A stretch of DNA of 33,643 nucleotides from the NCBI GenBank assembly GCA_016793165.1, contig JAEULA010000085.1, forward strand, positions 1-33,643, in the 5' to 3' direction. The stretch comes from Alphaproteobacteria bacterium (GTDB lineage: Bacteria; Pseudomonadota; Alphaproteobacteria; CACIAM-22H2). Below the pieces are notes generated by a model. It was not told the origin of the DNA and did no database searches. It saw nothing but the letters and a program-made list of their open reading frames with translations. Positions 1-7,147 of this stretch are shown one piece after another. The number at the start of each line of letters is the position of its first letter. Positions within the stretch are counted from its first letter, which is position 1. Made by a program: the position numbers and the translations under genes.

Positions 1-191
1 ATGGGCATGGGCATGGGCATGGTCACGGGCATGACCACGGACATGGTCATCATCATCATGGGCACGGCCATAGCCACGCCCACGGTCATGGCCACGCCCA
101 CGATCACGACCACGATCATGGTCACGCGCATGACCATGGCCACACCGGCGACCACTCGCATGGCCACAGCCCCGGTCATGAGAAGAAGTAG
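1..191 (+). CDS. His-rich C-terminal tail of a truncated gene, probably a cobalt-handling protein
   Basis: The gene enters from the left edge. It reads in the third frame from base 3 and stops at TAG 189-191. All 62 visible residues are low complexity: 29 are histidine, mostly alternating with Gly, Asp or Ala, and the tail ends in Glu-Lys-Lys. Such tails bind Co2+ or Ni2+. They are known in CbiX sirohydrochlorin cobaltochelatases, CobW/CobN-type metallochaperones, HypB/UreE-like proteins and some metal exporters. Because cobH follows on the same strand and the cluster uses CbiG and CbiD, a cobalt-insertion or cobalt-delivery protein such as CbiX or CobW is the favoured inference. No catalytic domain is inside the window, so the family is not proven. 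The other frames here give Met/Thr-rich or stop-interrupted products and are artefacts. Confidence 0.7.
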   Translation, partial: GHGHGHGHGHDHGHGHHHHGHGHSHAHGHGHAHDHDHDHGHAHDHGHTGDHSHGHSPGHEKK

Positions 192-213
192 CCGCGCCGC
201 GGCCGTACACCCC

Positions 214-320
214 AACCGTCCCCCTCGAATGAGGGGGACGGTTGAGTTGGCGACGGCACTGCGCCTCTCCCCCTGGCGCCGCCGCGCGGCGCCGGTCCCC
301 CTCATTCGAGGGGGACGGTT
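214..320. repeat. Composite palindromic intergenic repeat, copy 1
   Basis: Three hairpins lie between the His-rich gene and cobH. The first (214-243) has perfect 13-bp arms around GAAT. The second (275-293) has 8-bp arms, GGCGCCGC and its complement, around CGC. The third (295-316) has 9-bp arms, GTCCCCCTC and its complement, around ATTC. The block 264-316 is the reverse complement of a block in the second copy at 2377-2428, including the flanking CTCTCCCCCT. This is REP/BIME-like architecture: non-coding, palindromic and intergenic. The arms could form RNA stems that terminate or stabilise the transcript between operon genes. Confidence 0.8.
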
Positions 321-353
321 CGGGGAGCGCGCGATCGCTCGAGGGACGATGAC

Positions 354-998
354 GTGAGCGTCCCGCCCTATCTCCGCGATCCGGCCGAGATCTACCGGCG
401 CTCCTTCGCGATGATCCGCGAGGCCTGCGACCTGTCGCGCGTGCCGGCGGCGCTGCAGCCGCTGGCGCTGCGCGTGGTGCACGCCTGCGGCATGCCGGAG
501 ATCGTCGGGGACCTGCGCTTCTCGCCCGATGCCGCGGAGGCCGGGCGCTACGCGCTCGAGGCCGGGGCCGGCATCTACTGCGATGCGCGCATGGTGGCGG
601 AGGGCGTGATCCGCGCCCGGCTCCCGCGCTCGAACGGCGTCGTCGTGACCACCGACGCGCCGAGTGCCGCCGACCGTGCGCGGCGCGAGGGCACGACCCG
701 CGCCGCCGCCGGCATGGCGATCCATCGCGACGTCGTCGCCGGCGCGGTCGTCGCGATCGGCAACGCGCCGACGGCGCTGTTCCGGCTGCTCGAGGAGATC
801 GACCGCGGCGCGCCGCGCCCGGCGCTGATCCTCGCCTTCCCCGTCGGCTTCGTCGGCGCCGCCGAGTCGAAGGACGAGCTCGTCCGCGACCCGCGCGGCG
901 TCCCGTTCGTGACGCTGCTCGGCCGCCGCGGCGGCAGCGCGATGGCGGCGGCGGCGGTGAACGCGCTGCTCGGCAATGCGGAGGACGCGACGCCATGA
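354..998 (+). CDS. cobH: Precorrin-8X methylmutase
   Basis: The 214-residue product moves the C11 methyl group of (cobalt-)precorrin-8X to C12, giving (cobalt) hydrogenobyrinate. Length matches the CobH/CbiC family (about 210). The sequence opens with a YLRDPAEIYRRSF-type block. The VVHACG motif puts a histidine at residue 43, the same position as the catalytic His43 known for the Pseudomonas denitrificans enzyme. The central NGVVVTTDA and C-terminal FPVGFVGAAESK blocks are also typical. Translation starts at GTG 354. An upstream ATG at 349 is out of frame and stops after two codons. The gene follows the palindromic repeat and precedes cobL on the same strand, consistent with a ring-modification operon. 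The symbol cbiC would be equally valid if the pathway runs with cobalt already inserted. Confidence 0.95.
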   Translation: MSVPPYLRDPAEIYRRSFAMIREACDLSRVPAALQPLALRVVHACGMPEIVGDLRFSPDAAEAGRYALEAGAGIYCDARMVAEGVIRARLPRSNGVVVTTDAPSAADRARREGTTRAAAGMAIHRDVVAGAVVAIGNAPTALFRLLEEIDRGAPRPALILAFPVGFVGAAESKDELVRDPRGVPFVTLLGRRGGSAMAAAAVNALLGNAEDATP

Positions 999-1095
999 CG
1001 CCGATCCGAGGACGCGCGCCGCGCGACGCCGGACCACGGAAGCCTGCCTCCGCTCCCGCGATATCGCCGTGTCGCGACCCGCAGGCGAGGCGGCC

Positions 1096-2295
1096 ATGAC
1101 GCCCTGGCTCTCGATCGTCGGGCTCGGCGAGGACGGGCTCGCCGGCCTCGCGCCCGCCGCGCGCGCCCTGATCGACGCCGCCGAGACGCTGGTCGGCGGC
1201 GAGCGGCACCTCGCCCTCGTGCCGAGCACGAGCGAGCGCCTCAGCTGGAAGACGCCGCTGTCGCTCACCATCGACGACATCGCGGCGCGGCGCGGCCGGC
1301 GCGTGTGCGTGCTCGCGAGCGGAGATCCGATGTGGTTCGGCGTCGGCGTCACGCTCGCGCGGCGCTTCGCGCGCGAGGAGATGACGATCGTCCCGCATCT
1401 CAGCGCCTTCACGCTCGCGGCCGCGCGTCTCGGCTGGCCGACCGGCGACAGCGCCTGCCTGACCGTGCACGGGCGCTCGATCGACCAGCTCGCCCCGCAT
1501 CTCGCGCCGGCTGCGCGGCTCATCGTGCTGAGCGAGGACGGCGACACGCCGCGCCAGGTCGCCGCCTGGCTCACGTCGCGCGGCTGGGGCGACAGCCGCA
1601 TCGTCGTGCTGTCGCGCATGGGCGGCCCGCAGGAGTCGCGCGTCGAGGGCGTCGCGCGCGACTGGAACGCGCCGCCCGCCGACGACCTCAACACGCTCGC
1701 CATCGCCTGCGTCGCCGACCCCGGCGCGCGGCCACTGTCGGCGATCCCCGGTCTGCCCGACGAGGCCTTCGCGCATGACGGCCAGCTCACCAAGCGCGAG
1801 GTGCGCGCGGCGACGCTCGCGGCGCTGGCGCCGCTGCCGGGCCAGCTGCTCTGGGACGTCGGCGCGGGCTGCGGGTCGATCGGTGTCGAGTGGATGCGCG
1901 CCGCGCCACGCACGGCCGCCATCGCGATCGAGCGCCACGCCGCGCGGCTCGACCTCATCGCGCGAAACGCGAGCGCGCTCGGCGTGCCCAAACTCAAGCC
2001 GGTCGCCGGCGAGGCGCCCGCCGCGCTCCACGACCTGCCGGCCCCCGACGCCGTCTTCATCGGCGGCGGCATCACGTCAGCCGGTCTCGTCGAGACGTGC
2101 TGGTCGGCGCTCAAGCCCGGCGGCCGCCTCGTCGCCAACGTCGTGACGCTGGAAGGCGAGTCGGCGCTGGCCGGCTGGCACGCGAAGCTCGGCGGCACGA
2201 TGACCCGCCTCGCGATCGCCCGCCTCGAGCCCATCGGCCCCCTTCACGGCTGGCGCCCGCTGATGCCGGTCACGCAGTGGAGCACTTCGAAGTGA
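1096..2295 (+). CDS. cobL: Precorrin-6Y C5,15-methyltransferase (decarboxylating), CbiE-CbiT fusion
   Basis: The 399-residue bifunctional enzyme methylates C5 and C15 of the corrin ring and decarboxylates the C12 acetate side chain. The N-terminal CbiE-type domain (about 1-205) shows VGLGEDG at 8-14 and the SAM-site block ASGDPMWFG at 74-82. The C-terminal CbiT domain starts at QLTKREVRA (230-238) and has the Rossmann SAM motif DVGAGCGS (254-261) and IGGG (322-325). Length fits CobL (about 400-415). The frame is open 40 codons further upstream from ATG 976, but that extension is Arg-rich, overlaps cobH and lies before the conserved start, so ATG 1096 is preferred. About 97 bases separate it from cobH and contain nothing I can name. 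Confidence 0.95.
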   Translation: MTPWLSIVGLGEDGLAGLAPAARALIDAAETLVGGERHLALVPSTSERLSWKTPLSLTIDDIAARRGRRVCVLASGDPMWFGVGVTLARRFAREEMTIVPHLSAFTLAAARLGWPTGDSACLTVHGRSIDQLAPHLAPAARLIVLSEDGDTPRQVAAWLTSRGWGDSRIVVLSRMGGPQESRVEGVARDWNAPPADDLNTLAIACVADPGARPLSAIPGLPDEAFAHDGQLTKREVRAATLAALAPLPGQLLWDVGAGCGSIGVEWMRAAPRTAAIAIERHAARLDLIARNASALGVPKLKPVAGEAPAALHDLPAPDAVFIGGGITSAGLVETCWSALKPGGRLVANVVTLEGESALAGWHAKLGGTMTRLAIARLEPIGPLHGWRPLMPVTQWSTSK

Positions 2296-2372
2296 GCGAA
2301 ACGCGCACCCAGGCCGATCGCCGACCGCTCCGCCCAAGCGAAGCGGACCTGCCCACCGTCATCTCACCCCCC

Positions 2373-2544
2373 AACCGTCCCCCTCGAATGAGGGGGACCG
2401 GCGCCGCGAAGCGGCGCCAGGGGGAGAGTCGCGGCACCGCATCATCCAACTCACGCCAGCGCACTCCTTCCTTCCACCGCGCGCCGCTCCCCCTGATCGC
2501 GCGCTGCGCGCGCGATCCGTCCCGCTCATTCGAGGGGGACGGTT
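2373..2544. repeat. Composite palindromic intergenic repeat, copy 2
   Basis: This repeat fills most of the cobL-cobI gap. Module A has the stem 2377-2385/2390-2398 around GAAT, then the stem 2400-2407/2411-2418 around GAA, then AGGGGGAGAG. This is the reverse complement of 264-316 in copy 1. Module B is inverted relative to A. It has GCTCCCCCT, a different middle stem (2495-2504/2508-2517, 10-bp arms GATCGCGCGC around TGC), then GTCCCGCTC-ATTC-GAGGGGGAC (one mismatch) and ends in GGTT. The two inverted modules have a spacer of about 60 bases. The middle stem differs in sequence but keeps its pairing, so the fold appears to matter more than the sequence. Confidence 0.8.
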
Positions 2545-2578
2545 GCCTCGTGCGCCGGCTGGACCGGGACGGACCAAC

Positions 2579-3298
2579 ATGAACGGCACGATTCACGGCA
2601 TCGGCGTGGGGCCCGGCGATCCGGAGCTCGTGACGCTCAAAGCGGTGCGGCTGGCGCGGGCGGCGGCGGTGCTCGCCTATCCGGCCCCGCTCGAGGGCGA
2701 GAGCCTGGCGCGGCGGATCATGGCGCCGCATCTCGACGCCCCGCCCCTCGATCGAGACCGCATCGAGCTGCCGATCCGCATGCCGCTGTCGACCGACCGC
2801 TTCCCCGTGAACCAAGTCTACGACGAAGCGGCCACGACGATCGCGGCGCATGCCGCCGCCGGGCGCGACGTCGCGATCCTGTGCCTGGGCGACCCGTTCT
2901 TCTACGGCTCGTTCATGTACCTCTTCGCGCGGCTCGCCGAGCAAGCGCCGGTCGAGATCGTCCCGGGCGTCACCTCGATCTCGGCCGCCTCGGCGCGGCT
3001 CGGCTTCCCGCTTGCCGCGCGCAGCGACGTCATGACGGTGGTGCCGGCCCTGCTCGACGACGCGGCGATCGAGCGTCACCTCGCGCAGGCGGAGTCGCTC
3101 GCGATCCTCAAGCTCGGGCGGCACTTCGCGCGCATCCGCGGCCTGCTCGTGCGACTCGGCCTCGCGGCCAACGCCCGCTACATCGAGCGCGCGAGCTTCG
3201 ACGACGAGCGCATCCTGCCCCTCGACGAGGTCGATCCCGCCGGCGTGCCGTATTTCTCGCTGATCCTCGTCCATCGTCGCGGGATGGCCTGGCGATGA
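2579..3298 (+). CDS. cobI: Precorrin-2 C20-methyltransferase
   Basis: The 239-residue SAM-dependent tetrapyrrole methylase adds the C20 methyl group to (cobalt-)precorrin-2 or factor II. The N-terminal glycine-rich loop GIGVGPGDPE occupies 7-16, and the second SAM motif CLGDPFFYGSF occupies 102-112, both classic for the CobI/CbiL branch. The VPGVTSISAAS block follows in the middle. Length agrees with the family (about 240). The frame is open 12 codons upstream of ATG 2579, but that segment is Pro/Arg-rich and runs into the repeat, and the conserved GIGVGPGDP spacing fits ATG 2579. The stop at 3296-3298 overlaps an ATG at 3295, giving translational coupling to the small frame that leads into the cbiG-cobJ fusion. 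Confidence 0.94.
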   Translation: MNGTIHGIGVGPGDPELVTLKAVRLARAAAVLAYPAPLEGESLARRIMAPHLDAPPLDRDRIELPIRMPLSTDRFPVNQVYDEAATTIAAHAAAGRDVAILCLGDPFFYGSFMYLFARLAEQAPVEIVPGVTSISAASARLGFPLAARSDVMTVVPALLDDAAIERHLAQAESLAILKLGRHFARIRGLLVRLGLAANARYIERASFDDERILPLDEVDPAGVPYFSLILVHRRGMAWR

Positions 3299-3372
3299 AA
3301 CTCGCCGACCTTCATCCCGCGCCCCTCGCCCGCGCGGTCCCGACCGCCGCCGCAGGACACGTCCCGCCATGA
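3295..3372 (+). CDS. Possible 25-residue coupling peptide between cobI and the cbiG-cobJ fusion
   Basis: An ATG at 3295 overlaps the cobI stop (ATGA). It opens a 25-codon frame, Met-Lys-Leu-Ala-Asp-Leu at the start, rich in Ala and Pro, ending at TGA 3370-3372. That stop overlaps the ATG of the next gene in another ATGA. The frame therefore bridges the 70-base gap with overlaps at both ends. It may be a translated leader that keeps ribosomes on the message, or chance in GC-rich DNA. No homologue is recognised. Confidence 0.3.
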   Translation: MKLADLHPAPLARAVPTAAAGHVPP

Positions 3373-5165
3373 CGCCTCCATCGCCTCGCTTCGTCGCCTT
3401 GACCGAGAGCGGCGCCGCGCTCGCGCGGCGGCTGCAGCCGTGTTTCCCGGGTTCGCTGGTCCACGGCCTCGCGCGCCGCGTCGCGCGGTCCGACACGCGC
3501 TTCGACGACGCCCGCGCCGAGCTCGGCGCGCTGTTCGCCGGCGGCGAGGCGATCGTCGCGATCATGGCCGCGGGCATCGTCGTGCGGGCACTTGGCCCCC
3601 TGCTCGCCGACAAGCATGCGGAGCCGCCCGTCGTGGTGCTGGCCGAGGACGGCTCGGCCGTCGTCCCGCTGCTCGGCGGCCATCGCGGCGCCAACGCGCT
3701 CGCGGCGCGGATCGCCGCGTTGCTCGGCATCGCGCCGGCGATCACGACGGCGGGCGAGCTCGTGCACGGCGTGGCGCTCGACGATCCGCCGCGCGGCTGG
3801 CGAATCGCGACGCCCACGCGGCTCAAGGCGACCGCCGCCGCGCTCGTCGCGGGCGAGCCGGTCGAGCTGGTCGTCGAGGCCGGCGACGCCGACTGGCTCG
3901 CCCCCGTCTCTCGTGGTTCACGCGACCGCGCAGCGAAGCGGATCGTCGTCACCGATCGCTCGACCGCGCAGGGCGAAGCGCTCGTCTATCACCCGCCGGT
4001 GCTCGTGCTCGGCGTGGGCTGCGAGCGCGGGGCCACACCCGAGGAGGTCATCGCCTTCGCGCGCAAAGCACTCGCCGAAGCAGGACTCGCCGAAGGGTCG
4101 GTCGCCGGCGTTGCGTCGATCGACATCAAGATGGACGAGGCCGCCGTGCACGCGCTCGCCGGCGCGCTCGACGTGCCGGCGCGGTTCTTCACCGCGGCGG
4201 AGTTGGCGCGCGAGGAGGCGCGGCTCGCGACCCCGTCCGACTACGTCAAGGCGACGGTCGGCGTCGCGGGCGTGGCCGAGGCCGCCGCCCTCGCCGCCGC
4301 CGGTCCGGACTCGCGCCTCGTGCTCGCAAAGCGCGTCGGCCCGCGCGCGACCGTCGCCGTCGCACGTGCGCCGCATGACACCGATCCGTCGCGCGCGGGC
4401 CGTGCCCGCGGCCGCCTCGACATCGTCGGCATCGGCCCCGGCCCGGCCGACTGGCGCACGCCCGAGGTATCGCATGCGCTGCGTGCCGCCGACGCCATCG
4501 TCGGCTACGGCCTCTATCTCGACCTGCTCGGGCCGCTGATCGCCGACAAGCCGCAGCACGCGCGGGCTCTGGGCGAGGAAGAGGCGCGGGTGAAGCTCGC
4601 GCTCGACCTCGCCGCCCGCGGACAGCGCGTGGCGCTGGTCTCGTCGGGCGACGCCGGCATCTATGCGCTCGCCACGCTGGCGCACGAGCTCGTCGAGCGC
4701 GGCGACGATCCGGCGTGGCGGCGCCTCGAGATCCGCGGGATGCCCGGCGTCTCGGCGATGCAGGCGGCGGCCGCGCGCGCCGGCGCGCCGCTCGGCCACG
4801 ACTTCTGCGCGATCTCGCTCTCGGACCTGCTGACGCCGATCGAGACGATCGAGGCGCGGGTGCGCGCCGCGATCGCCGGGGACTTCGTCGTCGCCTTCTA
4901 CAACCCCGCCTCGCAGCGCCGGCGCGAGCCGTTTCATCACGCGCTGGCGCTGCTGCGCGCAGGTCGGCCGCCGGCGACACCGGTGATCGTCGCGCGTAAC
5001 CTCGGGCGCGACGGCGAGCGCGTCGAGGTCGTCGAGCTGCAGGCGCTCGATCCGGACCGCGTCGACATGCTCACCCTCCTCATCGTCGGCTCCAGCGCCA
5101 CGCGCATCGGCCCGTCGGGCGTCTTCACGCCACGCGGCTATGCCGGCAAGAAGCACGAGTCATGA
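3369..5165 (+). CDS. Fused cobalt-precorrin-5A hydrolase (CbiG) and precorrin-3B C17-methyltransferase (CobJ/CbiH)
   Basis: The product has 598 residues. The N-terminal CbiG part (about 1-335) opens the delta-lactone of cobalt-precorrin-5A, releasing acetaldehyde. It carries LLGGHRGANALA near 101-112, VLGVGCERGA at 213-222 and GVASIDIKMDE at 247-257, the usual CbiG C-terminal signature. The C-terminal part (about 348-598) is the ring-contracting C17 methylase, with IVGIGPGPADWRTPE at 352-366, SSGDAGIYALA at 425-435 and the GMPGVSAMQAAAARAGAPLG-type block from 457. A short basic linker (about 335-348) joins them. The fusion would link ring contraction (step 3 to 4) with lactone opening (5A to 5B). 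CbiG belongs to the oxygen-independent, cobalt-first route. Its stop overlaps the cobM start. This fusion type is known in other bacteria. Confidence 0.95.
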   Translation: MTPPSPRFVALTESGAALARRLQPCFPGSLVHGLARRVARSDTRFDDARAELGALFAGGEAIVAIMAAGIVVRALGPLLADKHAEPPVVVLAEDGSAVVPLLGGHRGANALAARIAALLGIAPAITTAGELVHGVALDDPPRGWRIATPTRLKATAAALVAGEPVELVVEAGDADWLAPVSRGSRDRAAKRIVVTDRSTAQGEALVYHPPVLVLGVGCERGATPEEVIAFARKALAEAGLAEGSVAGVASIDIKMDEAAVHALAGALDVPARFFTAAELAREEARLATPSDYVKATVGVAGVAEAAALAAAGPDSRLVLAKRVGPRATVAVARAPHDTDPSRAGRARGRLDIVGIGPGPADWRTPEVSHALRAADAIVGYGLYLDLLGPLIADKPQHARALGEEEARVKLALDLAARGQRVALVSSGDAGIYALATLAHELVERGDDPAWRRLEIRGMPGVSAMQAAAARAGAPLGHDFCAISLSDLLTPIETIEARVRAAIAGDFVVAFYNPASQRRREPFHHALALLRAGRPPATPVIVARNLGRDGERVEVVELQALDPDRVDMLTLLIVGSSATRIGPSGVFTPRGYAGKKHES

Positions 5166-5926
5166 CCGTCCATTTCATCGGCGCCGGCCCCGGCGCGCCC
5201 GACCTGATCACCGTGCGGGGGCTCAACCTCATCCGGCGCTGCCCCGTCGTGCTGTATGCCGGCTCGCTGGTGCCGCACGAGATCGTCGCCGAGGCGCAGG
5301 CCGGTGCCCGCGTGCTCGACACCGCGCCGATGAATCTCCAGGAGATCCTGGCCGAGATCGAGGCGGCGCATGCGCGGGGCCAGGACGTCGCGCGCGTGCA
5401 CTCGGGCGATCCCTCGCTCTACGGCGCCATCGCCGAGCAGATCCGGGCCCTCGAGCAGCGCGGCATTCCCTACGACGTGACGCCGGGCGTGCCGGCCTTC
5501 GCCGCGGCGGCCGCGGCCCTGCGGACCGAGCTGACGCTGCCCGACGTCGTGCAGAGCGTGATCCTCACGCGCACGGCGATGCGCGCCTCGGCGATGCCGC
5601 CGGGCGAGGAGCTGACGACGCTCGCGCAGAGCCGCGCCACGCTCGCGATCCATCTCTCGATCAACAATCTCGCCAACGTCGTGCGCGAGTTGACGCCGGT
5701 CTACGGCGCGGACTGCCCGGTCGTGATCGCCTATCGGGTCTCGTGGCCTGACGAGACCTTCATCCGCGGCACGCTCGCCGACATCCGCGCCAAGGCGAAG
5801 GAGACCGGCATCACGCGCACCGCGCTGATCCTGGTCGGCCGCGCGCTCGGCCCCGCGGCCTTCACCGACAGCCGCCTCTACGCCGCCGACCACACGCACG
5901 TGCTGCGGCCCGGCAAAGCGGAATAG
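5162..5926 (+). CDS. cobM: Precorrin-4 C11-methyltransferase
   Basis: The 254-residue SAM-dependent methylase adds the C11 methyl group to (cobalt-)precorrin-4. Its motifs are FIGAGPGAPDLIT (5-17), YAGSLV (32-37) and the SAM-binding VHSGDPSLYGA (79-89). The VTPGVPAFAAAAAAL block and the IHLSINN and YRVSWPDE blocks follow, as expected for CobM/CbiF. Length is normal (about 250-260). ATG 5162 overlaps the stop of the cbiG-cobJ fusion (ATGA), so translation is coupled. This is the last recognisable gene of the + strand cob operon. Confidence 0.95.
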   Translation: MTVHFIGAGPGAPDLITVRGLNLIRRCPVVLYAGSLVPHEIVAEAQAGARVLDTAPMNLQEILAEIEAAHARGQDVARVHSGDPSLYGAIAEQIRALEQRGIPYDVTPGVPAFAAAAAALRTELTLPDVVQSVILTRTAMRASAMPPGEELTTLAQSRATLAIHLSINNLANVVRELTPVYGADCPVVIAYRVSWPDETFIRGTLADIRAKAKETGITRTALILVGRALGPAAFTDSRLYAADHTHVLRPGKAE

Positions 5927-6013
5927 CCTGGTCCGTCCGTTCGGTTAACACCGACGCCGCGTAGAAGATCCGGACCCTTCGAAGCAGACGGAGTGATTGT
6001 CGGAGGAAGTCGC
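5927..6013. other. Short intergenic stretch after cobM with a small hairpin
   Basis: A 5-bp stem TCGGT-TAAC-ACCGA sits at 5941-5954, inside a wider GGTCCG (5930-5935) and CGGACC (5971-5976) pair. There is no T-run, so a Rho-independent terminator is not supported. Local base composition is less GC-rich than in the cob genes. The leader of the coiled-coil gene starts here. Confidence 0.3.
6002..6008 (+). promoter_or_regulatory. Strong Shine-Dalgarno site deciding the start of the coiled-coil gene
   Basis: GGAGGAA lies 5 bases before ATG 6014. It is one of the better ribosome-binding sites in the window, and it rules against the upstream in-frame GTG at 5993. Confidence 0.75.
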
Positions 6014-6274
6014 ATGACGACTCTCGACGACCTCGCATCCCGCCTCGGCGACCTCTTTCCGATGCTCCGTCGCCTCGATGATCGGCTCGACGGCGTCGAC
6101 CGTCGCTTGGACGAATTGCGCGAACGTTTCGGTGGAGTCGAACGCGGTTTGGCGGACGTGTCCGTTCGCTTGGCGCATGTCGAGGCCAATGTCGCCACGA
6201 TCGGCGTGCGCGCCGACCATGTGGAAAGCCGACTGGAGCGCGTCGAGAAGCGGCTAAGCCTCAACGACGAGTGA
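6014..6274 (+). CDS. Small coiled-coil protein of unknown function
   Basis: The 86-residue product is almost entirely amphipathic helix. Leu, Val and Ile recur at heptad spacing from LDDLASRL through RRLDDRLDGVDRRLDELRER and on to VESRLERVEKRL, with charged residues between. It has no signal peptide, membrane segment or cysteine. The start at 6014 is chosen from the GGAGGAA site. Bases are less GC-biased than in the flanking cob genes (codons such as ttg, cgt and aat appear), which may indicate later arrival. Similar short coiled-coil proteins in alphaproteobacteria are annotated as hypothetical; they could act as oligomerisation partners. No function can be assigned, and it need not belong to the cob operon. 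Confidence 0.7.
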   Translation: MTTLDDLASRLGDLFPMLRRLDDRLDGVDRRLDELRERFGGVERGLADVSVRLAHVEANVATIGVRADHVESRLERVEKRLSLNDE

Positions 6275-6348
6275 ACGATCCGGGCCGCGCAGTCTCGACC
6301 GATCTCGATGCCGGCGACGCGTTCGACCGGCGGAAGCACGAGGCCTGA
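6271..6348 (+). pseudogene. Overlapping 25-codon frame, possibly a broken gene remnant
   Basis: GTG 6271 overlaps the stop of the coiled-coil gene (GTGA). It opens a 25-codon acidic/basic frame ending in RRKHEA and TGA 6346-6348. The same frame stays open beyond the stop with protein-like content (for example ATIDPDMQAAMIAAAPKEA at about 6376-6432). This could be a decayed partner gene interrupted by a stop, or chance. The 6349-6483 remainder shows no other gene. Confidence 0.2.
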
Positions 6349-6483
6349 CGGAGCATCGAGCGGGAGTCCAAGGCGACCATCGACCCCGATATGCAAGCGG
6401 CGATGATTGCTGCCGCCCCCAAGGAGGCTAACGGTACCGCCGTTTGTGTCCGGCAGCGGGAGGGGAGATCCCTGCCGTTGGCG

Positions 6484-7059
6484 TCACTGCGTCGCGCCGG
6501 CCTGGCGCAGCGGCGCGACGGCGCCGCGGCGCGAGCTTTCCTCGGCGTAGCGCAGCGCGGTGCGGCCCGTGTAGTCCTGGCGGCGCCAGTCGGCGCCGGC
6601 CTTGAGCAGGCGCGCGACGACCGCACCATGGCCGTTGGCCGCCGCCGCCATCAGCGGCGTCATGCCCTGGTTGTTGTCGTGCTCGGCATTGGCGCGCGCG
6701 CGCAGCAGCGCCTCCACCGCCTCGAGATGGCCGCGCTGCGCGGCATAAAACAGCGGCGTGTTGTTCTGCCGGTCGCGCGCATTCACGTTGACCTTGTACT
6801 GGACCATCAGGTCGATGGCGGCGGCATGCCCGCCCTGCGCGGCGAGGATGATCGCCGGCACCTTGTCGAGATCGTCGACGTTCGGCGACTGGCCGGCGGC
6901 GAGCATGCCGCGCAGCGTCTTCACGTCGCCGACGCGCGCCGCATCCGCCAGCGGCGTGCGGTTGAGCACGTCGATATTGATGCCCTGGCCTGGCGCTTCG
7001 ACGCTGCCGAGCCCGGCCAAGACGGCGATCGCGATCGCCGCATGTCGACGCGAGATCAT
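6484..7059 (-). CDS. Exported ankyrin-repeat protein
   Basis: The 191-residue product has an N-terminal signal sequence (residues 1 to about 25: MISRR, a hydrophobic stretch, then small residues). About five ankyrin repeats follow: 34-66, 67-99, 100-132, 133-165 and a partial one at 166-191. Each shows the TPL..AA..GH..AV..LL pattern, clearest in NNTPLFYAAQRGHLEAVEAL and MTPLMAAAANGHGAVVARLL. Ankyrin arrays bind protein partners; with a signal peptide this one would act in the periplasm. The frame is open 52 codons further upstream, but that part is Arg/Pro-rich and runs into cobK, so the ATG at 7059 before the signal peptide is chosen. It lies 88 bases downstream of cobK on the same strand and may be co-transcribed. 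Its partner is unknown. Confidence 0.85.
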   Translation of the reverse strand: MISRRHAAIAIAVLAGLGSVEAPGQGINIDVLNRTPLADAARVGDVKTLRGMLAAGQSPNVDDLDKVPAIILAAQGGHAAAIDLMVQYKVNVNARDRQNNTPLFYAAQRGHLEAVEALLRARANAEHDNNQGMTPLMAAAANGHGAVVARLLKAGADWRRQDYTGRTALRYAEESSRRGAVAPLRQAGATQ

Positions 7060-7147
7060 GCCCGACTCTGGGCGGTTGCCGCGAGCACCGTCAAGCGACG
7101 GTTGCGCCCGCGATCCGCCCGGCGTTGCGGCGCGATGCGTCGGGGCG

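Noticed and set aside
1730..1740. GCCACTG, identical to a riboswitch core motif
   Set aside because: It lies inside the cobL coding sequence in a conserved frame, so it is chance.
214..2544. Possible CRISPR array from repeated palindromes
   Set aside because: Only two loci 2 kb apart, with no regular spacers and no cas genes.
2359..2589. Minus-strand frame across the intergenic repeat (NRPPRM-type peptide)
   Set aside because: It is a translation of the palindromic repeat; similar peptides come from any frame through such elements.
6346..6348. TGA that could be read through as selenocysteine
   Set aside because: No SECIS-like hairpin follows and the downstream frame has no recognised family. 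Gene decay or chance is simpler.
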